Assembly: GCF_019355555.1 (NCBI RefSeq)
Contig: NZ_CP072142.1
Span: 1,240,001-1,304,000, forward strand
Length of the DNA stretch: 64,000 bases
Origin: Rhizobium sp. L51/94
GTDB lineage: Bacteria > Pseudomonadota > Alphaproteobacteria > Rhizobiales > Rhizobiaceae
Reading direction: 5' to 3'
The notes beneath the pieces were generated by a model. It saw only the letters and a list, made by a program, of their open reading frames with translations. It did no database searches and was not told the origin of the DNA. Numbering within the stretch: position 1 is the first letter of the stretch; each line of letters starts with the position of its first letter. Both the position numbers and the translations under genes were made by a program. Below, in pieces: positions 25,676-33,320 of the stretch.

Positions 25676-27691
25676 TCAGCGGCCGCGGTCTCTGTCCTTT
25701 TCCTGAGGCGGGCGAAGCTTGATGGATTTCGGAATCTCCCTATCGCGCTGCTGCACTTTTGACCGCTCGCTATCCGAACGATCTTTTTCAGGTCGGTCGC
25801 GCTCGGCATTGGAGCGAGCGACGCGAGCTGCATCGATAGAGCGATTGTTCGAGCTCTTGTTCACTATTCTAAGCTCGTCGATGTGGTCACGACCGGAGGC
25901 CGATTTTGTTTCAAGGGGTTCCGACTTACGCTTGACCTGGCTTGCATCGATACGATCCCGCTGCTTTGCAACCCTTGCATCCAACTGTAGTCCGACAACC
26001 TTTCCTATGATCTTCGTCGCCTGCTCAAAGATCTGCCGATCGGACGAATCCGTTATTTTTGCTGCCGCATTGCTGGCGGTTGTTGCTATCGTTTCCTTGG
26101 CTGCCTTTGCCTGGTTGGCGCTGATGGGTGTGGACCGCAGCATGTGTTCTTCACCTTTTTCCCGTGTGGGATCACGGCCCTCGCGGACCGCTGCTTCAAG
26201 CCTGCCATACTCGCGCCGAAGACCGATGCAGAGATCATGGCTCACTTCTCGTGCCGTACTGGGTGCTGATCTGTCCCTGGCGACCCCTTCAAGCATCTGA
26301 ATGACGCGCTCGACTGAACGTCGGCTCTGGTCGAGCCTCACCCGTGCGCCTTCATTCTTCGGTGCGGTCGGCGTGTCGCGGATCTTCGACCTAACCTTCT
26401 CAATTACATTTGACGGCGCGGTTGCTCCCATCCGCCGAAACATTTCCCATTCCCATCGTTTGACGGGCGGCGGGGCTGCACGGTCGACGCGCTTCTGAAG
26501 ACCGATTGCGATGCCACGCTCCCACGCCCTCTCCGCAAAGCGCGAGCGCCATTCGGTGAAGTCGCGGATGTTGGGGTTAAGCATCTTTCCACTGGTGTTG
26601 CGCAGCGCAACGATGACATGCAGGTGTGGATGCTTTCCGTGATCGGTACGGTTATGGATGGCGTAGGCATAGCGATGCCCAACAAATTGCTGCTTGAGGA
26701 AGTCACGCCCGGCGAGGACGAACTGGTCGCGATCGACATTGGCTGGTCCAGACAAGAGCAGGTGCATGAAGTCCCTCGGCTGGCGGGTCTGCAGAAGGGC
26801 ACCGATAATCTTGCTTTCGGCCGTCAGCTGTTTGTGATCCTTTGTGCTAACTTCACGCCGCGCCGTGCCCTGCTTGTAGCGCCCGCTCGCGCCAGGGCGT
26901 TCCTCGACATGCGTCTTCGTCGAGATCGTCACCTCCGCATCTCCTCGCTGCATGGCGTGAAAGGTCTCAGTCAGGCCTTTCGGGCCAGATGAAAATTCAA
27001 CCGGACAGCGCGAAACTGGTGTGATGCCTTCCTGCCTCAACACCTTGTTCAAACGAGCGTCGATCGCACCTACGTTGTCGATTTCGGCGGCGATGCGATT
27101 TCGGCTGCTGCGGTCAGATCGATCCTTTTTCTCATGGGCAATCACAAGAGCGAAATGCAGACGCGTACCACCCTTAACACTCGCGCCCACACTGAATGCA
27201 TAGGTCCGGTCGATATCGCCGACCTCGCGAAACCCTTCGTCGGCGAGGGAGCCGAGGGCGCGGGCAACCCGCTCCCGGTCTGCGCTTTCGAGCTCGTAAG
27301 CCAAGCGAAGAATATCATCGCTGCCTTTCCGATTTCCAAACTCGCGCTCCCATGACCGCACCGTGGCATTGAGATCGGACACTTCACGGCCGTCCTGGTC
27401 GCGCGCCTTCTCCTCCTTGCTTTGGTAGGCAAGGACGTTGCGCATCGAACTAGCACCGGCACCATAAGACAGGACTTTGACCACAACGGCGTTGTTGCCG
27501 GCGGCTCGACTGAATGCCGTAGCCGCCCCGCCCTGTCTCGTCAACGGAGCGGCCAGTCTCGCCGGTATCGACCTTTTTACGCCCCCGCCCCCGCCGCGTC
27601 GACGCAGTTCGTCGTTGATCAGCTCGAAATAGCTTGGCAGCCGACGACAGCCCGGTCTAGATCCGGAGCGACTTCTGGAAAGGTCGTTCAT
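25676..27691 (-). CDS. Conjugative relaxase (MOBP-like)
   Basis: A 671-residue relaxase expected to nick oriT and lead the strand through the secretion channel. The metal-binding three-His motif is HGKHPHLHVIVALR (His354, 356, 358), preceded by FVGHRYAYAIHNRTD. The N-terminal part holds VKVLSYGAGASSMRNVLAYQ, and the C-terminal 220 residues are a Lys/Arg/Ser/Glu-rich, probably disordered tail. The catalytic Tyr cannot be fixed by eye; Tyr341 or Tyr343 near the motif, or Tyr75/89, are candidates. The His motif lies unusually far from the N-terminus. The gene is last in a minus-strand operon with two accessory proteins and a ParA-like ATPase, and overlaps its neighbour by 35 bases. It resembles the rhizobial pRleVF39b-type relaxase in context (from memory). 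Confidence 0.82.
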   Translation of the reverse strand: MNDLSRSRSGSRPGCRRLPSYFELINDELRRRGGGGGVKRSIPARLAAPLTRQGGAATAFSRAAGNNAVVVKVLSYGAGASSMRNVLAYQSKEEKARDQDGREVSDLNATVRSWEREFGNRKGSDDILRLAYELESADRERVARALGSLADEGFREVGDIDRTYAFSVGASVKGGTRLHFALVIAHEKKDRSDRSSRNRIAAEIDNVGAIDARLNKVLRQEGITPVSRCPVEFSSGPKGLTETFHAMQRGDAEVTISTKTHVEERPGASGRYKQGTARREVSTKDHKQLTAESKIIGALLQTRQPRDFMHLLLSGPANVDRDQFVLAGRDFLKQQFVGHRYAYAIHNRTDHGKHPHLHVIVALRNTSGKMLNPNIRDFTEWRSRFAERAWERGIAIGLQKRVDRAAPPPVKRWEWEMFRRMGATAPSNVIEKVRSKIRDTPTAPKNEGARVRLDQSRRSVERVIQMLEGVARDRSAPSTAREVSHDLCIGLRREYGRLEAAVREGRDPTREKGEEHMLRSTPISANQAKAAKETIATTASNAAAKITDSSDRQIFEQATKIIGKVVGLQLDARVAKQRDRIDASQVKRKSEPLETKSASGRDHIDELRIVNKSSNNRSIDAARVARSNAERDRPEKDRSDSERSKVQQRDREIPKSIKLRPPQEKDRDRGR

Positions 27692-28049
27692 CGTGTTTCC
27701 CGATCAGGTCGGCGATATAGGTTGACGGTCTGACAAAAGCTGCATCGCGAATGGCGTCGAGAGCGGCCATGACCTGCGCAAGCTTGTCCATAATCGGCTC
27801 GACTGCCGCAATCTCGGCTCCCTTGTCGGAGAGAAACGCTTCGTTTCGAAAGGCCAGTTCGCGCAGAAACTGGTGCATATTTGCCAATTGCCGGTCATGT
27901 TCTACGAGCATTGCAGGAACATGCATGATTTCCCGCGTGACGATCAGCTTGGCGACAATGTTGGCAGACACATCGAGCCGTCTGGCAAGGGCCTCCACAT
28001 TAACCAGGACGTGCGGTGGTAGACGGAACATAATAGCCGGTTGGCGCAT
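27657..28049 (-). CDS. Conjugation accessory protein upstream of the relaxase
   Basis: A 130-residue cytoplasmic protein. The N-terminus MFRLPPHVLVNVEALARRLD followed by VSANIVAKLIVTREIMH looks like a short DNA-binding helix pair of MobC type; the middle is helical with HQFLRELAFRNEAFLSDKG. It overlaps the relaxase start by 35 bases, so both are translationally coupled. The likely role is in the relaxosome at oriT. I do not recognise a named family. Confidence 0.62.
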   Translation of the reverse strand: MRQPAIMFRLPPHVLVNVEALARRLDVSANIVAKLIVTREIMHVPAMLVEHDRQLANMHQFLRELAFRNEAFLSDKGAEIAAVEPIMDKLAQVMAALDAIRDAAFVRPSTYIADLIGKHDERPFQKSLRI

Positions 28050-28054
28050 CTCTC

Positions 28055-28459
28055 CTATAGCCCCCTCGCCTGCAGAGCCTCAAGTATCAACCGGTGCGTA
28101 GCCGATGACAGTTGCTCGTGACGCTCGAGCGAAACCCGAAAGATCTTTGTGAGCACGTCGTCGTCGAGATAAAGCGAAATACGTTTTCGTTTGGTGATGA
28201 GGCTGCCCGCAGGCGGATTCTTTCCCTCCTTTGAAGGGCTGGTCCGGACGTTTTTGCCAGACGTACGGCGCTGTTGCGGTGCGCCGCGGACGGTTGCCTG
28301 CTGTTCTTTTGTTCGAGGAGGTTCCTCGGGCATAAGCTTTCCAAGATCGACGTTGGTTGGCATATAGAAGGTCGCCGTCTCCTCCACGTCCTTCGCCCGA
28401 TCTTCTCTAGATCGACCAAGAGCGAGAATGTTTCCAGCCGGTATTCTTTCCCTCGACAT
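28055..28459 (-). CDS. Ribbon-helix-helix-like conjugation accessory protein
   Basis: A 134-residue protein with a disordered, Pro/Lys-rich first 85 residues and a C-terminal KRKRISLYLDDDVLTKIFRV plus helix HEQLSSATHRLILEALQ. This matches the strand-helix-helix of ribbon-helix-helix DNA-binding proteins. It lies 4 bases before the next ORF in the relaxase operon and directly after the ParA-like gene. The arrangement of a ParA/VirC1 ATPase followed by a VirC2-like RHH protein matches the overdrive-binding VirC1-VirC2 pair of Agrobacterium, so VirC2-like is my best guess. Confidence 0.65.
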   Translation of the reverse strand: MSRERIPAGNILALGRSREDRAKDVEETATFYMPTNVDLGKLMPEEPPRTKEQQATVRGAPQQRRTSGKNVRTSPSKEGKNPPAGSLITKRKRISLYLDDDVLTKIFRVSLERHEQLSSATHRLILEALQARGL

Positions 28460-28463
28460 TGCG

Positions 28464-29213
28464 CTATGCGGCCTCCACCTGCAGTAGGTTGATGAATTCG
28501 TTGTTGATCCTTTTTACAAGATCGATCGCGTCGAGAACGCTCTCGGAGGCGCGACGCTTTGCCGACGGCGTCAGCACCGGATTATTCTCTATGCTGGCGA
28601 GCTTCGAATAGAGCGAGCCGAAGCCGGCTCCGACATCGCTGAAGTGGTTGCTCTTGCGAACAACAGTGTCCACTACCGGAATTCTGCCGCTTGTGAGGAT
28701 GGCGTGAACCTCGGGCAGCGAGCGGTTGTGTTTGAGCGCGATCATGTCGACATAGTTCCAGATCGCAGCGTACGGAATTGGTCCCTCAGCCCGCTTTCTG
28801 GAAATCTCCTTCAGGATTGTCGCCACCTTGATGGCCGAGGTCGCGGCCGTCGGCTCCGGTATAACCGGGATAAGAACAGCATCACACTCATAATAAACGT
28901 CGATTGCGCGTTGATGGACATATCCGCCGACATCATAGATCCGGATATCGGCCTCCGGTGCGTCGGCCAGGCGATCCACAAACCTGTCCTCCGGAGCCAC
29001 GCGTAGATGCAGCAGGGTCCCGTTGGTCGGAAGAAGTCCCCTTTTCGTGGAGACATTGTACCAGCGCGTCGATGACTCCTGTTCATCGCAATCGATCAGC
29101 AGCGTCCGGTGTCCTTGTTGGGCAAATTCGGCTGCGAGATTGATGTTCAAGGTCGATTTTCCGGCACCGCCCTTGAACGTCGAGATGGCGAGCGAGAGTG
29201 GTTTGACTGTCAT
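28464..29213 (-). CDS. ParA/VirC1-like ATPase of the conjugation module
   Basis: A 249-residue P-loop ATPase. The deviant Walker A is STFKGGAGKSTLNINLAAEF (Lys14, Lys19 pattern), motif A' is LIDCDEQESSTRWYN and the Walker B-like segment is IRIYDVGGYVHQRAID. In Agrobacterium VirC1 recruits the relaxosome to the secretion channel; plasmid ParA proteins segregate replicons. The location between a membrane protein and the relaxase genes, with no parB/repB and no centromere-like repeats, favours the VirC1 role. ATG 29213 follows the membrane protein by 7 bases. Confidence 0.82.
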   Translation of the reverse strand: MTVKPLSLAISTFKGGAGKSTLNINLAAEFAQQGHRTLLIDCDEQESSTRWYNVSTKRGLLPTNGTLLHLRVAPEDRFVDRLADAPEADIRIYDVGGYVHQRAIDVYYECDAVLIPVIPEPTAATSAIKVATILKEISRKRAEGPIPYAAIWNYVDMIALKHNRSLPEVHAILTSGRIPVVDTVVRKSNHFSDVGAGFGSLYSKLASIENNPVLTPSAKRRASESVLDAIDLVKRINNEFINLLQVEAA

Positions 29214-29220
29214 GGCGTCG

Positions 29221-29613
29221 TCATTCCCGAAGCTTCGCTAATCGTTGCTGCCGCGCAGCGATCAGATCGTTATTCTGCCGTGTCGCTTTGCGCTCACGCG
29301 CTATTTTCGCTTGCGAGTCTCTGGCCGGCCAGAACTTCAGGATCGGCAGTAAAAGCAGCACGAAACAGAATGTGGTTGCGGCGCTGAACCAACCGGATTG
29401 GGCATAGAGCTCTGCCGCCCAATGCCAAAGCCCCCGGGTCCACTCCGTCGGAAGGAAGGCGTATGAAATCGTCAAAGCAAGACCGTATGAAACGAATGCT
29501 GCCAACGACACCCAGACAGCCGATACGACCAAAAGGTTCGTGATCAAAATCAGGACCCACGCCGCCCGAAATGGGAAGGTTATTAGCCTGAGAGCCTTCC
29601 GGTATGCTGACAT
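29221..29613 (-). CDS. Two-helix membrane protein of the conjugation module
   Basis: A 130-residue inner-membrane protein with hydrophobic segments at about 16-45 (AWVLILITNLLVVSAVWVSL) and 80-105 (TTFCFVLLLLPIL), and a basic cytoplasmic C-terminus (ARERKATRQNNDLIAARQQR). ATG 29613 has GGAGAAAGGCG directly upstream; an in-frame ATG at 29661 does not. It is the first gene of the operon leading to the relaxase and starts about 70 bases from the shared operator at 29685. Possibly anchors the ATPase to the membrane (inference). Confidence 0.68.
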   Translation of the reverse strand: MSAYRKALRLITFPFRAAWVLILITNLLVVSAVWVSLAAFVSYGLALTISYAFLPTEWTRGLWHWAAELYAQSGWFSAATTFCFVLLLLPILKFWPARDSQAKIARERKATRQNNDLIAARQQRLAKLRE

Positions 29614-29684
29614 CGCCTTTCTCCATGCGCATGTTCCGTAGTCCCAAGAGACATAACCCAATCGCCGATGATTTTCCAGACTTG

Positions 29685-29699
29685 CACTGCAGTATAATT
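29685..29699. promoter_or_regulatory. Divergent promoter and shared operator, copy 1
   Basis: CACTGCAGTATAATT. ACTGCAGT is a perfect palindrome and TATAAT (29693-29698) is a full -10 box toward the plus strand; on the minus strand the same bases give TATACT. One regulator bound here could control both the relaxase operon and the SNase-like operon. A 14/15 identical copy lies at 48622-48636. Confidence 0.6.
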
Positions 29700-29741
29700 T
29701 TGTGCATGTTTCAGATTGCCAACAGATTACGGAATGCGAGC

Positions 29742-30422
29742 ATGAATCCTGGCGCGTGGTGGTTTAACTGCTTATTCTTCTGCACATTTGCCAATGCGAC
29801 GATGGCCATTGCGCTCGCAGCACAGGATGATACGGCTGCGAAGTTCGTCAGCGAATATCAAACGGCCTATGCCCAGGGGCAAGATCTTGTTCCTGCATCG
29901 CAGACGCCCCTCGATACGTCATCGCTTGCCACGCGACTTCATCTTCAAACAATCAGACCTCAGAGCGCGTTGGGCGGCAGCGCGTTTCTGGCCTCCGACG
30001 GGACGGTGGTTAAGTTGGCTGGCGCTCAGGGTTGCCTTTCAACCGAGCAGATTGCATTTGCAGGCCTACAGGCGACGTGCGCCATGATCTCGCTGGCCGG
30101 GTTGATCGCGGTACTCGCCGAGGCAAAGGCGGCGGCAGGCGACGCGTTTCCGTGCCACGTCCTCGGCCAAAATCGGGGCACGCCGCCGGTGCATTATGCC
30201 GAATGCTTCTTCAACAAGGATGGTGCAGTGCAATCGATATCCGAGACGCTCATCGGCAGGGGACTGGCTTTCGCCGCACGTGACCGCGCCGGCTGGCCGA
30301 TATTTCCAGACTATGCCAAGGTTGAGGAAGATGCGCACAGGAAGCGGGTCGGAATCTGGGCAAATACCTATTTCGTCCACCCCTACGGTGAACGCCATCG
30401 CGCCAATCCTTCCATGAAATGA
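29742..30422 (+). CDS. SNase-fold exported protein 1
   Basis: A 226-residue protein with an N-terminal signal peptide (WWFNCLFFCTFANATMAIAL, cleavage near ALA) and a staphylococcal-nuclease-like OB fold in the C-terminal 130 residues. It keeps the fold pattern GTVVKLAGAQGC (strand with the RLAG-like turn), LIGRGLAFAARDRAGWPIF and VEEDAHRKRVGIW, the last matching the family helix Y..aE..Ar..r.GLW. The catalytic Arg of RLAGIDAPE is Lys here and APE is absent, so nuclease activity is unlikely. Cys pairs suggest disulfides. ATG 29742 fits a transcript starting after TATAAT at 29693. Its stop overlaps the next start (ATGA). Confidence 0.65.
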   Translation: MNPGAWWFNCLFFCTFANATMAIALAAQDDTAAKFVSEYQTAYAQGQDLVPASQTPLDTSSLATRLHLQTIRPQSALGGSAFLASDGTVVKLAGAQGCLSTEQIAFAGLQATCAMISLAGLIAVLAEAKAAAGDAFPCHVLGQNRGTPPVHYAECFFNKDGAVQSISETLIGRGLAFAARDRAGWPIFPDYAKVEEDAHRKRVGIWANTYFVHPYGERHRANPSMK

Positions 30423-31069
30423 TCCGGATGAGGTTCCTGATATTGATGTCGACGCTCCTAGCTTCTGGCTTCTACGCCGGGATCACCATCATGCCCATGC
30501 TTGGAGGCTCGACCCTTCCTGGAGCGGCACGCCCTGCTCCGATCACGCTGGTTCAGGCGCATGGAGGTGGAGGTCTAGTCGAGGACAGCAAGATCGAGGG
30601 TCAAACTGGATTTGCTCCCTTTCCAGCGCAGGCGCAATTCGAAACAGGCGATACCTGGGTTTCAGGCGGACGGCGATATCGTCTCTACGGCCTGCAGACG
30701 TGTCTTCGAGGGACGTCTGTCACGATTTCCCCGGGCGCTGTGCGAGACTGTGGCCAGCTCAACCTGATTATGGCGCAGGCAATGATAAGAGACACCAGGC
30801 CGGTCTGCACGACGATCAGAAATATCGACCAGAACAACGCTGTGGTTGCCTGCCAGACGACGACAGGTGAACGGCGTTATGATCTGGCAACCTATATGAT
30901 TGCCCAGGGATGGGGATTTGCGGCGATTGACGACACCGGTCAGTTGATCGTCCCCGGATATAGGGTGGCGGAGGAGAGTGCGCGATCAGCGCGCGCGGGC
31001 CTCTGGGCGTATTCGGATATGCCGCACCCGATCCCGGTCCTCACAAAAATTGCCGGAGCGCAGCGATGA
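30419..31069 (+). CDS. SNase-fold exported protein 2
   Basis: A 216-residue paralogue of the genes on both sides. Signal peptide or membrane anchor at 1-25 (MIRMRFLILMSTLLASGFYA), a Gly/Pro-rich linker, then an SNase-like domain: RRYRLYGLQTCLRGTSVTIS, RDTRPVCTTIRNI and MIAQGWGFAAIDDTGQLIVP, ending YRVAEESARSARAGLWAYSD, the characteristic last helix. The APE acid and the second catalytic Arg are missing. The four-base overlap with both neighbours shows tight translational coupling and probably matched amounts. Confidence 0.65.
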   Translation: MIRMRFLILMSTLLASGFYAGITIMPMLGGSTLPGAARPAPITLVQAHGGGGLVEDSKIEGQTGFAPFPAQAQFETGDTWVSGGRRYRLYGLQTCLRGTSVTISPGAVRDCGQLNLIMAQAMIRDTRPVCTTIRNIDQNNAVVACQTTTGERRYDLATYMIAQGWGFAAIDDTGQLIVPGYRVAEESARSARAGLWAYSDMPHPIPVLTKIAGAQR

Positions 31070-32001
31070 GAACTGTACCGTTCTCAATTATATTGTTCAC
31101 ACTGACGGCGACAGGATCGCTAGGGCAGAACCGTCCGGCCGACCTGCCCCGGCAGATCTATGGAAAAGTTCAGGTCGTCGATACCACGACGTTTGAATTC
31201 AAAAGGAGCGGACAGGTGGTGCGGCTTGCCGGATATGAAGCCCCTCGCATCGAACAGACGGCGTTGAGCGATGGTGTAACGTGGCCAGCGGGTCAGGTTG
31301 CGCGCGCATGGATGATCCTTCGTACACTCGGACACGACGTCAATTGTACTCCGATCGACCGCGACGGAAGGGGCATGATCCTCGCCCATTGTTTTGTCGG
31401 GGAGACGAACCTTGCCGCGACGGCGATTGCAGAAGGCATAGGCTACGCATTCAACTATCGCGGCGAGCCTCAGGTGCCGGCCTATTTCGATATTGAAAGG
31501 AAGGCCAGAGGGCTCGGTTACGGCGTCTGGTCCTCGCCAGATCTGCTTCCTCCATGGCTTTACACCGCATCGGTGGCCACTGGAGACACGGCTAAAGGCC
31601 CTTCGCCAGACCACGACAGCGGCTTACCTCTGCCGTTGCCTGTGAGCCCGAACAATTCCCTGTCGCTCAGTAACACGCACGGAGGCTTAATGAGCCACTT
31701 TCCAAAAACCGCCATGGCGATGGTGCTGCTGTCCGGCTGTGCTTCGATGGCGACCGGACAAGAAAGCACTAGCCGGACGCAGATCGAGCAGCGTAATCCA
31801 GACTTTTGCGGTGCCGCAGGCGCCGGCTGCGATCCAGCGGACGTGCAGAAGTGGAAGGCAGTCGGCAACACGCTCGCGGATCTCTCTTCAGCCGACCTCA
31901 GCCAATATGCCTACGCCTGCGCCCAGCATGTCGACTGGAAAAAGGATTGCGAAACCAACCCGGCCATCGTCCTGAGGCGGCTGGGCGTCGAGGGATACTG
32001 A
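31066..32001 (+). CDS. SNase-fold protein 3 fused to a lipoprotein frame
   Basis: A 311-residue frame in two parts. Residues 1-170 are a signal peptide plus the best-preserved SNase domain of the three: GKVQVVDTTTFEFKRSGQVV, VRLAGYEAPRIEQ (Arg kept, catalytic APE Glu replaced by Arg), DRDGRGMILAHC (second Arg kept), and FDIERKARGLGYGVW. Residues 209-311 (from 31690) are a separate-looking lipoprotein: MSHFPKTAMAMVLLSGCASM with lipobox LSGC, then an Ala/Asp/Cys-rich domain. GGAGG lies 4 bases before ATG 31690, so the second part can be made alone. Either a true fusion that lost a stop codon or two products from one frame. Confidence 0.66.
   Translation: MRTVPFSIILFTLTATGSLGQNRPADLPRQIYGKVQVVDTTTFEFKRSGQVVRLAGYEAPRIEQTALSDGVTWPAGQVARAWMILRTLGHDVNCTPIDRDGRGMILAHCFVGETNLAATAIAEGIGYAFNYRGEPQVPAYFDIERKARGLGYGVWSSPDLLPPWLYTASVATGDTAKGPSPDHDSGLPLPLPVSPNNSLSLSNTHGGLMSHFPKTAMAMVLLSGCASMATGQESTSRTQIEQRNPDFCGAAGAGCDPADVQKWKAVGNTLADLSSADLSQYAYACAQHVDWKKDCETNPAIVLRRLGVEGY
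31690..32001 (+). CDS. Internal start: conjugation-module lipoprotein
   Basis: Same frame as the C-terminal part of the preceding entry, 103 residues from ATG 31690 with a strong GGAGG site. Basic Met-Ser-His-Phe-Pro-Lys start, hydrophobic core and lipobox LSGCAS predict a lipoprotein with Cys at residue 17. The mature part has four further Cys (FCGAAGAGCD, YACAQHVDWKKDC), suggesting disulfides in the periplasm. A typical small envelope component or entry-exclusion factor of conjugation systems is possible. Confidence 0.55.
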   Translation: MSHFPKTAMAMVLLSGCASMATGQESTSRTQIEQRNPDFCGAAGAGCDPADVQKWKAVGNTLADLSSADLSQYAYACAQHVDWKKDCETNPAIVLRRLGVEGY

Positions 32002-32003
32002 CT

Positions 32004-32376
32004 ATGACGGCGAACAAGTCCGTCGGTAAGCTGTCGTGGTGGCTTACGTCTTGTTGTTGGAACAGCTGCCGGCTACGCGGTCAACGAGATGGCGCGAAGC
32101 CGCCAGGCGTCAGAGCTTGAGCATGAGATCTTACGGCTGACGGATGAGGGTAAGCAAAAGTCGCAAGTCGACGCTCCCAACGATGAGGAGGCATCAGCTG
32201 CGATTACCAGATCCGACCGCTCGATCCGGATTTCGAAGTGTAAAGCGCGTCAAGCCGAACCGGGCGTGACCTGCACCGACTTGATCACACCCGCCAGGGG
32301 CTCATTCGCCGGGGCGACACAACCTGGAATGCTGTCGTTCGCGATAATCGGCGAAACAGGGGCGCAGGTCCAATGA
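32004..32376 (+). pseudogene. Membrane-anchored conjugation protein, frameshifted
   Basis: ATG 32004, two bases after the previous stop, begins MTANKSVGKLSWWLT and then runs out of frame. Removing one T near 32049 gives LVVGTAAGYAVNEMARSRQA (a membrane segment) followed by SELEHEILRLTDEGKQKSQ and a soluble domain with two Cys (ISKCKARQAEPGVTC) ending SFAIIGETGAQVQ at 32376, about 123 residues. The rest of the operon is intact, so this may be a recent mutation, a sequence error or a programmed shift at the TTGTTGTTGG run. ATG 32089 could make a version lacking the membrane segment. Confidence 0.6.
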
Positions 32377-32397
32377 CCATGGGAAAGGAGCCATAGA

Positions 32398-32943
32398 GTG
32401 AGACCGTTCGTACTTGCGACCATATTGATGGTGGGCTCGACCTCTGTTTCGGCTGTCACCGCCGCAAAGGCCGACGACGTGTCCTGGGGATGCCAGGTTC
32501 TGCTATGCGCGGCATCTAAAAACCCATCCTGGCATGGCGTTCCCTACTGCGTTGCGCCGATGACGCGCCTTATTGCCGCGATAAATGACCCGGCCTTTTC
32601 GTGGCCGGTCTGCCATGAAGCCAATGCCGGCAAGCCCGGCCATGTCATCTTTGAAGACTGCCCGGCCGGAACCACGGCCGGTTACAGTTCGCAAGGCGAC
32701 GCCGGTTTGCGGGGTGAACCCAACCAATGCATCAAGACCGTCGATTTATGTCGGTCTCCAAGTCAGCGTGGATCCAACGCGGCGCTCAAGGTTACAACTG
32801 TACGACGCGTTTTCGGTAACCAGGGCGACAGCTGTATCGAACAAATTGCGACACCAAGGCCGCGACGGAATGAGCCCTACTTTTTCGATATCCCGAACGA
32901 CAAAGGTGTGAAGCAGCGATTTTGGTTCGATTTGGACCATTAG
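32398..32943 (+). CDS. Conserved exported Cys-rich protein of conjugation clusters
   Basis: A 181-residue exported protein. Signal peptide 1-24 (MRPFVLATILMVGSTSVSAV) then DDVSWGCQVLLCAASKNPSW and VPYCVAPMTRLIAAIND with WPVCHEA. This WGC-x3-LLC ... C-x-AP ... P-x-C pattern recurs in small proteins encoded beside VirB-type conjugation genes in alphaproteobacteria. The C-terminal 100 residues with Cys pairs are less conserved. GTG 32398 is the start, with AAAGGAG 8 bases upstream. Last gene of the plus-strand operon. Function unknown. Confidence 0.65.
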   Translation: MRPFVLATILMVGSTSVSAVTAAKADDVSWGCQVLLCAASKNPSWHGVPYCVAPMTRLIAAINDPAFSWPVCHEANAGKPGHVIFEDCPAGTTAGYSSQGDAGLRGEPNQCIKTVDLCRSPSQRGSNAALKVTTVRRVFGNQGDSCIEQIATPRPRRNEPYFFDIPNDKGVKQRFWFDLDH

Positions 32944-32978
32944 TGGCTGGCGCGACATTGCGTCCACGGCAGCGATAC

Positions 32979-33320
32979 TCAGGACAACGGCTTGGGGGGC
33001 TTCCTCTGGCTTCGGCGCGCCTTCTTCGCAGCAATGCGGGCGAGATCGTCGTCAGTAACCGTGAACAAATCCTCTATCGTGACATTCCACTCTCGGGTCA
33101 TCTTGTCGAGCGTGGTCAGCTTCACGTCCCGCATTCCGCGGGTCACTTGCGACATATAGGCTTCCGACACGCCGAGTTGCTCGCCGAGCTCCTTGTTCGT
33201 CAATCCGCGCTCGGATTTCAAACGGTCCAGACCAATGGCAAGTCTTTCCTGAAAGGAAAGAGATGTCAGGCGCGAGACGTCTTGCCGGTCATTGGAGGCA
33301 TCGCCCTTCAGCCGTGGCAT
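32979..33320 (-). CDS. XRE-family regulator in the conjugation module (TrbR-like)
   Basis: A 113-residue regulator with one lambda-repressor-type helix-turn-helix at about 25-75: ERLAIGLDRLKSERGLTNKE, LGEQLGVSEAYMSQVTRGMR and LTTLDKMTREWNVTIEDLF, then a basic tail rich in Lys/Arg/Pro. An upstream ATG (33440) would add 40 unrelated residues; ATG 33320 has GGAGGATGG upstream. The location between the two conjugation operons fits a repressor of transfer, as described for TrbR of a rhizobial pRleVF39b-type system (from memory). The repeated motif at 29685, 48567 and 48622 is the best operator candidate. Confidence 0.75.
   Translation of the reverse strand: MPRLKGDASNDRQDVSRLTSLSFQERLAIGLDRLKSERGLTNKELGEQLGVSEAYMSQVTRGMRDVKLTTLDKMTREWNVTIEDLFTVTDDDLARIAAKKARRSQRKPPKPLS

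Noticed and set aside
29706..29741. Earlier start of SNase-fold protein 1 at ATG 29706
   Set aside because: It lies about 8 bases after the -10 box, leaving almost no leader and no ribosome site.
29641..29741. Partitioning role for the ParA-like ATPase with a centromere here
   Set aside because: No ParB/RepB-type gene, no iterated sites and no replication genes in the window; the VirC1 reading fits better.
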